From Bdellovibrionaceae bacterium UBA5009 (GTDB lineage Bacteria; Bdellovibrionota; Bdellovibrionia; Bdellovibrionales; Bdellovibrionaceae), in NCBI GenBank assembly GCA_002396665.1, contig DGYJ01000108.1:629-7771 (forward strand): 7,143 nt of DNA, in the 5' to 3' direction. Positions 1 to 6,043 of this stretch are shown here, piece by piece. The stretch's first letter is position 1. Every line of letters starts with the position of its first letter. A program made the position numbers and the translations under genes. The notes below the pieces were generated by a model. It saw only the letters and a program-made list of their open reading frames with translations, ran no database searches and was not told the origin of the DNA.

Positions 1-12
1 CATCTTTTACAG

Positions 13-32
13 AGCCTTCGATCAAGAAGGCT
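13..32. repeat. Short perfect inverted repeat downstream of glnN
   Basis: AGCCTTC and GAAGGCT form a 7-base perfect stem around a 6-base loop (GATCAA), about 25 bases after the glnN stop. On the minus strand it is followed by TCTGTAAAAG, not a T-run, so a standard intrinsic terminator is doubtful; it could still end or protect the glnN message. Confidence 0.4.
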
Positions 33-56
33 GCGTAATTACTTCAAAGAACAGTT

Positions 57-2285
57 TTAAGAGAGCGAGTTCGTGAACAGCATTTCCCGATACTTCGGCA
101 ATGGCCATGAACTATCGTTCACATGCTTTTCAGCGATATCACAAGCTTCACGAAGTTGAACACTTAACGGCTGCACATCGTGGGCTAACTTTTTCATCTT
201 TTCAGATTCGTCAGAAAGCGCGCGAACTTGATCCATTTTATTTTTCAACTCATCCACACGAGTTAAAATTTTCTCGAAGGCGTCTTCAAGAATTTGGACC
301 CTTGTCCCGTGTTTTTTCTTCAAGGCCGAAGAGCTCAACTTCCCTTGGACATCACTTAAGGATACCAATTGTCCTTCGATAGTTGGGATCACTTGGGTTT
401 CGACCATTTCAATCAGCGTTTCAATTTCGATATCAATGGTTTTTACATAGCGCTCGACATTGATATGGTAACGGCTGTGTAGTTCTAACTCAGACAAAAC
501 TTTTTGTTTGATCAAACAGCTTGTTGCTTTTGGATCGTTGTACACTTCTAAAGCTTCTGCCGTTGTATTCAAAATCGGTAGCCCACGTTTTTTAGCTTCA
601 TCACGCCATTCTTGCGAATAGCCATTGCCTTCGTAACGAACTTTTTTAGATTGTTTTACAAATGTTCGAATCAATTCCATGACGGCTTCATCACGGGATG
701 ATTTTTGAGTCAGCAATGTTTTCAATAAAGTTGTGGCTTCGTTAAATGCTTCAGCGACTGCGGCATTCAGCATTGTCATAGGAACAGATTCAATGGCTGA
801 AGATCCCACGGCGCGAAACTCGAATTTATTACCTGTAAAAGCAAAAGGACTTGTTCTATTTCTGTCAGTATAATCTTTAGAAATATTTGGAATTTTACCA
901 ACACCTAGGTCAATGATTTGACCTTCAGTGGCCTGGGCCGATTTGCCTTCTTCGATTTGATTCAAAATTCTTTCTAGCATGCTCCCTAAGAAAACAGAAA
1001 TGATTGCCGGTGGTGCTTCATTTGCGCCCAAACGATGATCATTTCCTGGGCTTGCAATGGCTGCACGCAAAAGTGATGCGCGATCATGGACGGCTTTTAA
1101 AACCACAGACAACACAGCCAGAAATCGCAAGTTTTGGTGCGGAGTTGTTCCAGGCTCAAGTAAGTTTTCGCCTTTATCGTTGGAAAGACTCCAGTTGTTG
1201 TGCTTTCCACTTCCGTTAATTCCAGCAAATGGCTTTTCATGCATCAAGCACACCAAGTTGTGCTTCAAAGCCACTCTTTTTAAAACTTCCATTGTTAATG
1301 TATTATGATCAGCGGCGATATTGACATCTTCAAAAATCGGAGCCAATTCAAACTGACTGGGGGCCACTTCGTTGTGTCGTGTTTTCGCCGGAATCCCAAG
1401 TTTAAATAATTCAAACTCGACATCTTGCATGTATTTTTTAACTCGTGTTGGAATAGAACCAAAATAGTGGTCTTCTAACTGCTGACCACGCGGCGAAGAA
1501 CCGCCAAGTAGTGTTCTACCTGTCATCATAAGATCGGGTCTTAATGCGACAAAATTGCGATCAATCAAAAAGTACTCTTGTTCAGAACCCAAAGTCACAT
1601 GGACCTTTTTGGCGTCCACGTCGCCCACAAGTTTTAAAAATTCACAGGCCTCATTGCTCATGGCTTCGACGGATCTTAACAATGGAGTTTTGCAATCAAG
1701 AGCTTCGCCGTTGTAACTAAAAAACACAGTTGGGATACACAAAGTTTTTCCGGCATCGTCCTCGATAATAAATAAAGGTGACGATGGATCCCAAGTCGTA
1801 TAACCACGGGCTTCAAATGTGGAACGCATACCGCCGCTTGGAAAGCTGGAGGCATCGGGCTCGCCTTGAATCAATTGTGATCCAGTGAATCTTTCGACAA
1901 CTCGTAATTCTGAATGATGACTAGTTTGAATTGTAATAAAGGCATCGTGTTTTTCTGCAGTTAATCCTGTCATCGGTTGAAACCAATGGCAAAAATGAGT
2001 GACACCTTTTGAGACGGCCCATTCTTTAACAGCAGATGCAATGGCTTCCGCTGTTTCCTTTGGTAATTTTTTACCATGGTCTAAAGTTTTAAGTAAATTT
2101 TGGTAGGCATCGCGGGGAAGTTTTTCGCGCATTTGCGCTAAACCAAAAGTCATTGATCCGAAAAATTCTGAAACAGGTGTCGTCGTGTGACCCGGCTTTT
2201 CAACTTTGATGTTTTCGTGATTAATGGCCGCGAAAAGGGCTTGTGAACGAACAGATCCAGACGTCTCTTTTGACGTGGTACTCAT
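57..2285 (-). CDS. glnN: Type III glutamine synthetase (GlnN), complete
   Basis: Cytoplasmic enzyme that makes glutamine from glutamate, ammonia and ATP. The 742-residue length fits the large GSIII class (about 700 to 730 residues), not the roughly 450-residue GSI. The N-terminal GSIII-specific region is seen around residues 36-63 (PVSEFFGSMTFGLAQM). Catalytic-core motifs follow in order: GSEQEYF at 233-239 (metal-binding glutamates), NEVAPSQFE at 305-313, NGSGKHNNWS at 357-366, SPGNDHRLGANEAPPA at 412-427, and a Glu/Arg active-site stretch at 474-495 (DRNRTSPF, KFEFRAVGS). A helical C-terminal region rich in charged residues (about 600-720) ends in the typical WPLPKYREMLF. The ATG is preceded by AAGGAG at a 5-base spacing, which fixes the start. 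The gene is separated from the upstream lipoprotein genes by 153 bases, so it is probably transcribed alone. All the motifs I looked for are intact. The family call is very secure; how it is regulated is not visible. Confidence 0.97.
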   Translation of the reverse strand: MSTTSKETSGSVRSQALFAAINHENIKVEKPGHTTTPVSEFFGSMTFGLAQMREKLPRDAYQNLLKTLDHGKKLPKETAEAIASAVKEWAVSKGVTHFCHWFQPMTGLTAEKHDAFITIQTSHHSELRVVERFTGSQLIQGEPDASSFPSGGMRSTFEARGYTTWDPSSPLFIIEDDAGKTLCIPTVFFSYNGEALDCKTPLLRSVEAMSNEACEFLKLVGDVDAKKVHVTLGSEQEYFLIDRNFVALRPDLMMTGRTLLGGSSPRGQQLEDHYFGSIPTRVKKYMQDVEFELFKLGIPAKTRHNEVAPSQFELAPIFEDVNIAADHNTLTMEVLKRVALKHNLVCLMHEKPFAGINGSGKHNNWSLSNDKGENLLEPGTTPHQNLRFLAVLSVVLKAVHDRASLLRAAIASPGNDHRLGANEAPPAIISVFLGSMLERILNQIEEGKSAQATEGQIIDLGVGKIPNISKDYTDRNRTSPFAFTGNKFEFRAVGSSAIESVPMTMLNAAVAEAFNEATTLLKTLLTQKSSRDEAVMELIRTFVKQSKKVRYEGNGYSQEWRDEAKKRGLPILNTTAEALEVYNDPKATSCLIKQKVLSELELHSRYHINVERYVKTIDIEIETLIEMVETQVIPTIEGQLVSLSDVQGKLSSSALKKKHGTRVQILEDAFEKILTRVDELKNKMDQVRALSDESEKMKKLAHDVQPLSVQLREACDIAEKHVNDSSWPLPKYREMLFTNSLS

Positions 2286-2290
2286 AGGGA

Positions 2291-2296
2291 CTCCTT
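2291..2296 (-). promoter_or_regulatory. Ribosome binding site of glnN
   Basis: On the minus strand AAGGAG lies 5 bases before the glnN ATG. It is the longest match to the anti-Shine-Dalgarno sequence in the window and suggests strong translation of glnN. Confidence 0.85.
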
Positions 2297-2343
2297 TTTA
2301 TGTCTGCAAGAAATGAAATCTCTTACAAATGTTAAAATGTTGA

Positions 2344-2372
2344 GCCTCAGCGAAGTGATACCTCGTTGAAGC
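2344..2372 (-). terminator. Imperfect hairpin between the lipoprotein genes and glnN; possible terminator or leader structure
   Basis: On the minus strand the arms GCTTCAACGAGG and CTTCGCTGAGGC surround a 5-base loop (TATCA). They pair over 12 positions with one A-C mismatch and two G-U wobbles. The hairpin lies about 65 bases after the last lipoprotein stop and about 58 bases before the glnN start. The bases that follow (TCAACATTTTAACATTT) are only moderately T-rich, so a classic intrinsic terminator is not certain. It could equally be a structure in the glnN leader or, as DNA, a dyad operator. Confidence 0.4.
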
Positions 2373-2438
2373 CTTGATCAAGATTAGCTAAAGCTTTGGA
2401 AAACCGCAAGACAGACTAAGTATTTTTTTAATACTGCG

Positions 2439-2759
2439 CTATTTAACGCAAAGTCCCTGCATTTGAATGACATTGGTCCATGAAAAGAATCCATGGCTTG
2501 TCGAGTACTGGGTTTGAATACCTTGGATTTGACCCTTTGGGCATTCGTCCTGAAGACGATTATAGGCGATATCCACATAGTTCGTATCAGAAACAAAGCC
2601 CATGACTACAAATTGCTCGGCCTTGGACTTCACCCATTCCCCCTGGGCATAGGCTTTAAAACTTGGGCCAAAATCACTTTGGTGTGAAAGATGCAAGCTA
2701 TGGGTGCAACCCTGTAACAGGACGAATTGTAAGAGGATAAAAAGAATAGAAAGCTTCAT
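2439..2759 (-). CDS. Small lipoprotein with CPxG / GxC cysteine-pair module (third of three tandem copies)
   Basis: Predicted lipoprotein of 106 residues, function unknown. A short N-terminus with Lys2 and a hydrophobic stretch leads to the lipobox LQGC with Cys18; after cleavage the protein would be lipidated and envelope-anchored. The mature part ends with a module shared with the two genes upstream: FVSDTNYVDIA at about 55-65, then CPKGQIQGI at 73-81, and finally GLCVK at 102-106. The two mature cysteines, Cys73 and Cys104, are 31 residues apart and could form a disulfide. The ATG overlaps the stop of the preceding gene in an ATGA arrangement, so translation is probably coupled; only a weak GGGG lies upstream. 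The layout loosely recalls small Bor-like lipoproteins, but I cannot assign a family. It is the last gene of the tightly packed cluster. The reading as a real lipoprotein gene is firm; the role is open. Confidence 0.85.
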   Translation of the reverse strand: MKLSILFILLQFVLLQGCTHSLHLSHQSDFGPSFKAYAQGEWVKSKAEQFVVMGFVSDTNYVDIAYNRLQDECPKGQIQGIQTQYSTSHGFFSWTNVIQMQGLCVK

Positions 2760-3139
2760 TGCTCGGCCCCAAGATCACTGCTCGTGTCTTCAGAAGCCGC
2801 ACCTCGTTTTTGCTTATTTGAAGCCACATTGCTTTTCACACAATAGCCTGTTGCAGTCAGCTGCTTCTTCCATACAAAAAACAAAAAGTAAGCAATGCTT
2901 TCATCTTTTGTTAACAATCCTGTGACTTTGCCCTGGGGACATTGTCGACGTAAATCATCCACTGCACTATCCACAAAATCATTATCAAAATTAAATCCAA
3001 GAAAAATCAGTTTGTCTTTTTGAACGCTGACTTTTTGTGAACGCTCTGCAGGAATTGGAGTCAAAGAAACACTATTCAACGAAACACAACCTGTGAAGAA
3101 CGAAGCTGCAATTGAAAGCAGTAATAATTTTTTTAACAT
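2756..3139 (-). CDS. Small lipoprotein with CPxG / GYC cysteine-pair module (second of three tandem copies)
   Basis: Predicted envelope lipoprotein of 127 residues, function unknown. The signal peptide is MLKK plus a leucine-rich stretch ending in the lipobox FTGC at Cys18. The shared module follows: FNFDNDFVDSAV at about 49-60, CPQGKVTGLLT at 67-77, and GYCVK at 98-102. Cys67 and Cys100 are 33 residues apart. Beyond the module there is a polar tail of about 25 residues rich in Ser, Ala, Asp and Lys, absent from the other two copies. The frame is open up to a GTG at 3148, but I choose the ATG at 3139: AAAGGTGG ends 5 bases before it, whereas with the GTG the same sequence would overlap the start codon. 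With this start the gene begins one base after the previous stop, and the lipid cysteine falls at residue 18 as in both neighbours. Its stop overlaps the start of the next lipoprotein gene by 4 bases. Confidence 0.85.
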   Translation of the reverse strand: MLKKLLLLSIAASFFTGCVSLNSVSLTPIPAERSQKVSVQKDKLIFLGFNFDNDFVDSAVDDLRRQCPQGKVTGLLTKDESIAYFLFFVWKKQLTATGYCVKSNVASNKQKRGAASEDTSSDLGAEQ

Positions 3140-3140
3140 C

Positions 3141-3578
3141 TTAACCACCTTTTGGAATTAAACAGTAGCCTGTAATTTTAACAATTTCACCACTGATCAC
3201 TGGATATTTTCGGGACTCACGAACAGACATCAAACCCGTCACTTTACCGCTTGGACATTTTTCATATATCAACTGCACCAAGTTTTTTGCATAGTCTTTA
3301 ACATAAACAGGATTTCCCGTCACAGGACCCATTTGAAACAAACTAATAATTCCCGCAATATCACTGGCTTGTTTTTTTGTTTCTTCGGATTGGGTCACAG
3401 CTTGTGCAATATTTTTAGCATCTTGCAAATTAACGCCAGTTTCACTGATTTTGACGTCGAATGGCTTCATCACATAGTCAGGGTGACTTTGAATATCACC
3501 AATTTGAACATGGTGAAGCTGAGCGCATGATGAAAATATAGAAAAAATGAAAACAGATAAAATTAGTTTTTGCTTCAT
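3141..3578 (-). CDS. Lipoprotein with CPxG / GYC cysteine-pair module (first of three tandem copies)
   Basis: Predicted envelope lipoprotein of 145 residues, function unknown. MKQK and a hydrophobic core lead to the lipobox FSSC with Cys18; Phe at -3 is less usual than Leu but acceptable. It is the longest of the three related genes: an extra region of about 70 residues (21-90), with a helical, polar stretch around 51-75, precedes the common C-terminal module. That module runs from about NPVYVKDYAKNLV (89-101) through CPSGKVTGLMS (108-118) to GYCL (137-140). Cys108 and Cys139 are 31 residues apart. The ATG is the first possible start after an in-frame TGA, but no Shine-Dalgarno match is visible before it; a six-codon frame (3575-3595) ends on the start as ATGA and could couple translation. 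It begins 34 bases after the HD-domain gene. The gene is well supported, the role is not. Confidence 0.85.
   Translation of the reverse strand: MKQKLILSVFIFSIFSSCAQLHHVQIGDIQSHPDYVMKPFDVKISETGVNLQDAKNIAQAVTQSEETKKQASDIAGIISLFQMGPVTGNPVYVKDYAKNLVQLIYEKCPSGKVTGLMSVRESRKYPVISGEIVKITGYCLIPKGG
3145..3152 (-). promoter_or_regulatory. Ribosome binding site that decides the start of the second lipoprotein
   Basis: AAAGGTGG on the minus strand sits 5 bases before the ATG at 3139 and inside the last codons of the preceding lipoprotein gene. It differs from AGGAGG at one base in its core. It argues against the GTG at 3148, which lies within it. Confidence 0.6.
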
Positions 3579-3612
3579 AACAAAAGCATGAACATTTCAA
3601 AACTTGATGTCA

Positions 3613-4263
3613 TCAAAAAAGAATTTCATCGCAAGGCAGAATTTCTTTTTCAAATTGTTCAAGATAACTTTTCATATACAAAGTCCGCTCAAAACCCATT
3701 TTTTTTGCAGCGCCCGTTTGTAATGTATCTGCTACTTGAAAAAGTTTTGTGTAAAAGTGATCCACAGCACCTTTTTTATCGTCGGCTTGTCTTAGGCGAC
3801 AAAAAGGATCTTGCTCTTGGTAATAGGAAGTTTTCATCAAGCCCGCCGTCGTAAAACAACGGGCAATTCCAATGGCTCCAAGGGCATCAAGACGGTCAGC
3901 ATCTTGAACAACTTTTGCTTCTAAAGTTTGCGGCGTAATTTGAGCACTAAAACTATGGGCTTCAATGGCATGGGAAATTCCCGAAAACCATTTTTGGTCA
4001 TAGCCAACCGAATTTAAAAACTGAATGGCTGCTTCAGCCGAAAGCCGAGAGGCCATTTTTCTTTGCGGACTGTTCTTTGGAACAACCACACAATCATGGA
4101 ACCAGGCCGCTGGAATGACAATTTCCATTTGCGCCCCCTCTTCCAAGCCAATTTTTTTTGCAGCAGACACAACTCTCTTGAGGTGCAAAATGTCGTGGGA
4201 GGGATCGCCACCATTTTCGATTTCTAAACTTCTTTGCAAAAAAATACTTTCCCAGTTTTTCAA
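3613..4263 (-). CDS. HD-domain metal-dependent phosphohydrolase, YpgQ/YedJ type
   Basis: Cytoplasmic HD-superfamily hydrolase of 216 residues, the usual size for this group (about 200 to 230). Metal-ligand motifs are in place: HDILHLKRV at 23-31 with His27, the His56-Asp57 doublet in AAWFHD, and Asp121 in the hallmark stretch VVQDADRLDALGAIGIARCF at 118-137. The C-terminal KLFQVADTLQTGAAKKMGFER also matches the family. B. subtilis YpgQ has been described as a metal-dependent nucleotide pyrophosphohydrolase; the substrate here cannot be read from the sequence. The start codon is TTG, supported by AGGAG at a 5-base spacing; the next methionine is residue 46, beyond the first metal motif, so a later start would break the protein. 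The gene follows the DppC-like permease by 11 bases, so it is probably co-transcribed, although nothing in the family predicts a link to transport. Confidence 0.92.
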   Translation of the reverse strand: MKNWESIFLQRSLEIENGGDPSHDILHLKRVVSAAKKIGLEEGAQMEIVIPAAWFHDCVVVPKNSPQRKMASRLSAEAAIQFLNSVGYDQKWFSGISHAIEAHSFSAQITPQTLEAKVVQDADRLDALGAIGIARCFTTAGLMKTSYYQEQDPFCRLRQADDKKGAVDHFYTKLFQVADTLQTGAAKKMGFERTLYMKSYLEQFEKEILPCDEILF

Positions 4264-4268
4264 AATAG

Positions 4269-4273
4269 CTCCT
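4269..4273 (-). promoter_or_regulatory. Ribosome binding site supporting the TTG start of the HD-domain gene
   Basis: AGGAG on the minus strand, 5 bases before TTG at 4263, within the 11-base gap after the permease stop. It fixes the unusual start codon. Confidence 0.75.
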
Positions 4274-4274
4274 G

Positions 4275-5111
4275 TTAAAAAAATCCTGGCCGGTCAGACT
4301 GATGGCGCCACTGACTAAAAACATTGTTCATAGCCCATACAAATGTAATCACGAAAAATAAAGGAATAAACGTCAGGTAGGCTGATGACGAAAGATGCTT
4401 CCACCCCTCTTGAATTAGCCCGCCCCAGCTTGAAAGAGGTGGCTGAAATCCAAAACCTATAAAACTTAAAAAACTTTCGAAAAAAATATGCTTTGGAAGT
4501 TCTAAGCCAAACAGTAAAATTATGGTTTTCAAAAGTGCAGGCAATAGATGGCTTTTAAAAATTTGCAAACTTGTAGCCCCAATGGAAAAGCTGGCTTCAA
4601 TATAAGGTTCACTTCTGATTTTCATCACTTCATGCCGAATCAAGCGCGCTGGACTTATCCACTGGGTCAGCACCAGACAGGCAAACAACGAAATCCAAGA
4701 CGACATCTCCGATGAAACTGTTGTAAGATAGCTTTTACTTACAAAAAAAATAAGGGCGGCCAATACCAATGACGGAACAGTTTGAATAAAGTCCATCAGT
4801 CTAAGTATTGCTTCAGAAATCCATCGTCGTGACCACCCACTCAAAAAACCAAGTCCAACACCTAAAAATATTGCAAATAAAGTGCTCATTGTCGTCAGCC
4901 CCAAGGTCAACAAACCGCCTTGGGCGACTCTTAAAAGATAATCCCGTCCTAGGGAATCAGTTCCTAACCAAAATTTTGCACTTGGTACACTTAAAATTTC
5001 AGAGGAATCAATGGAAGCTTCAGCAGAATGCAATACATAATACAGCATCAAAATCACTAAGGCCGAAAGATAGCCCATAGAAATTTTTTGTAGGCGTCCA
5101 AGCTTATTCAA
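4275..5111 (-). CDS. ABC transporter inner-membrane permease, DppC/OppC-like (peptide/nickel uptake family)
   Basis: Second membrane subunit of a dipeptide/oligopeptide-type importer, 278 residues, close to the family norm. One N-terminal membrane segment (about 13-28) is followed by a short periplasmic part that ends in the family signature FWLGTDSLGRDYLLRVAQGG (47-66). Further membrane segments follow at about 67-90, 111-127, 137-150, 188-204 and 241-262. The EAA coupling loop that contacts the ATPase is at about 166-191 (RSEPYIEASFSIGATSL, then HLLP). The stretch ESFLSFIGFGFQPPLSSWGG at 212-231 is typical of DppC. The start is TTG, overlapping the TGA of the DppB-like gene by 4 bases; AAAGG lies 8 bases upstream, whereas the first internal ATG (residue 12) has no ribosome binding site. 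Substrate specificity belongs to a binding protein that is not in the window, so peptides, nickel or other small solutes remain possible. Confidence 0.94.
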   Translation of the reverse strand: MNKLGRLQKISMGYLSALVILMLYYVLHSAEASIDSSEILSVPSAKFWLGTDSLGRDYLLRVAQGGLLTLGLTTMSTLFAIFLGVGLGFLSGWSRRWISEAILRLMDFIQTVPSLVLAALIFFVSKSYLTTVSSEMSSWISLFACLVLTQWISPARLIRHEVMKIRSEPYIEASFSIGATSLQIFKSHLLPALLKTIILLFGLELPKHIFFESFLSFIGFGFQPPLSSWGGLIQEGWKHLSSSAYLTFIPLFFVITFVWAMNNVFSQWRHQSDRPGFF

Positions 5112-6043
5112 ACTTGCTGCCTTTCTTGCAAAGCTTGCAATCGCGGATCAAGGTGGATCTGAATCAATTCGGCAACAGATGAAATAAAAATTAAGCTGCC
5201 GCCAAAAAAAATCGTACATCCCATCATGACGGGATAATCCCTTTCGGATAAACTTTGCACAAAGCTTGATCCTAATCCTGGTACAGAAAATAGAGATTCA
5301 ATAATCAACGAGCCCGAATACAAGCCAACAACCAAGGGACTCAACCAAGAAAACAATCCACTACAAGAAGCACGGAAGCCATGCTTCCAAATGATATGTT
5401 CCCTAGACAATCCTTTGGCAAAGGCTGTGCGAATTGAAGGATGGCTCAGGGACTCGCTCCAATTTTTAGATTGCACACGTCCCATTTGGGCCATGGGCCT
5501 TAAGGATAGTGCAATCACAGGTAAAATATAACTTTTTGCACTTTCAAGATAGGCCATGGGTAGCATATCCCAACGAAAGCAAAAAAAATAAACTAAAAAT
5601 GGTGCCAAAAAATACGAAGGAAAGGAGCTCATGAATATCAGCAATTGCTCGGTCGCACGTGATACTTTCGATTCTTTATCTTTCACAACTAAATAACTAA
5701 AAAAAATTGCGCCAACAAAAATAAAAATTATGGCTAAGGTATTCAGTACAAATGTATTTCGAAAACCGTTTTGTAATACGGATAAAACATTTTGATCGGG
5801 GTTTGAAATTGAAAGACCTAGCTCGCCTGAAAATACATTTCGCAAATAGGTCAAGTACTGCTCTGGCAAAGTCCGATCAAGTCCCCAATGATGTTGTAAC
5901 TTCAGTAAAACTTCTGCGGAAAAATTTTGTTCTAAATCAAAAGGCCCGCCTGGCAAAATGTGAAATAAAAAAAAGATAACTGTCGTAAACAGCCAAAGCA
6001 AAAAAATGAAAAGAAAAAACTGACGGACTACAATTCTTCCCAT
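5108..6043 (-). CDS. ABC transporter inner-membrane permease, DppB/OppB-like (peptide/nickel uptake family)
   Basis: First membrane subunit of a dipeptide/oligopeptide-type importer, 311 residues, typical length. The N-terminal membrane segment (about 9-30) ends in the family motif LPGGPF, followed by the periplasmic region with GLDRTLPEQYLTYL (54-67) and SGELGLSIS. More membrane segments lie at about 97-119, 132-154, 172-182, 226-248 and 272-290. The EAA loop is at about 202-224 (RTAFAKGLSREHIIWKHGFR). The stretch GLYSGSLIIESLFSVPGLG (240-258), DYPVMMG (269-275) and the C-terminal LDPRL (298-302) are standard DppB signatures. The ATG lies inside the end of the transglycosylase gene (16-base overlap) with AGGGA 3 bases upstream, which implies translational coupling. 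It pairs with the DppC-like gene next to it. Two ATPases and a solute-binding protein are needed for function and must be encoded outside the window. Confidence 0.94.
   Translation of the reverse strand: MGRIVVRQFFLFIFLLWLFTTVIFFLFHILPGGPFDLEQNFSAEVLLKLQHHWGLDRTLPEQYLTYLRNVFSGELGLSISNPDQNVLSVLQNGFRNTFVLNTLAIIFIFVGAIFFSYLVVKDKESKVSRATEQLLIFMSSFPSYFLAPFLVYFFCFRWDMLPMAYLESAKSYILPVIALSLRPMAQMGRVQSKNWSESLSHPSIRTAFAKGLSREHIIWKHGFRASCSGLFSWLSPLVVGLYSGSLIIESLFSVPGLGSSFVQSLSERDYPVMMGCTIFFGGSLIFISSVAELIQIHLDPRLQALQERQQV
5120..5124 (-). promoter_or_regulatory. Ribosome binding site supporting the TTG start of the DppC-like gene
   Basis: AAAGG on the minus strand, 8 bases before TTG at 5111 and inside the end of the DppB-like gene. 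The match is moderate; coupling through the 4-base overlap probably helps. Confidence 0.5.

Noticed and set aside
1..3. CAT at the left edge, a possible ATG of a next minus-strand gene
   Set aside because: Only one codon is visible and the nearest AAGG lies about 11 bases upstream; it cannot be supported from this window.
101..382. Open frame of 93 codons on the plus strand within glnN
   Set aside because: It lies wholly inside the strongly supported glnN gene, has no recognisable motif, and its residue make-up looks like an antisense reading.
2300..2330. Possible sigma-54 promoter before glnN, suggested by TTGCA on the minus strand
   Set aside because: The GG expected 10 bases upstream of the GC is AT here, so the -24 element is missing.
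2419..2435. AT-only hairpin AGTATT...AATACT right after the third lipoprotein stop
   Set aside because: Six A-T/G-T-poor pairs with only one G-C pair per arm, and no T-run after it in the direction of transcription; too weak to call a terminator.
3141..3148. GTG start for the second lipoprotein, giving MVKMLKK
   Set aside because: The ribosome binding site would overlap the GTG; the ATG three codons later has correct spacing and puts the lipid cysteine at residue 18 as in both neighbours.
2439..3578. Assignment of the lipoproteins to the phage Bor family
   Set aside because: There is a vague similarity in size, the lipobox and a late cysteine, but no clear motif match; a name would be a guess.
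4094..4324. Open frame of 76 codons on the minus strand spanning the DppC-like/HD junction
   Set aside because: It overlaps two well-supported genes in another frame and has no motif or ribosome binding site of its own.
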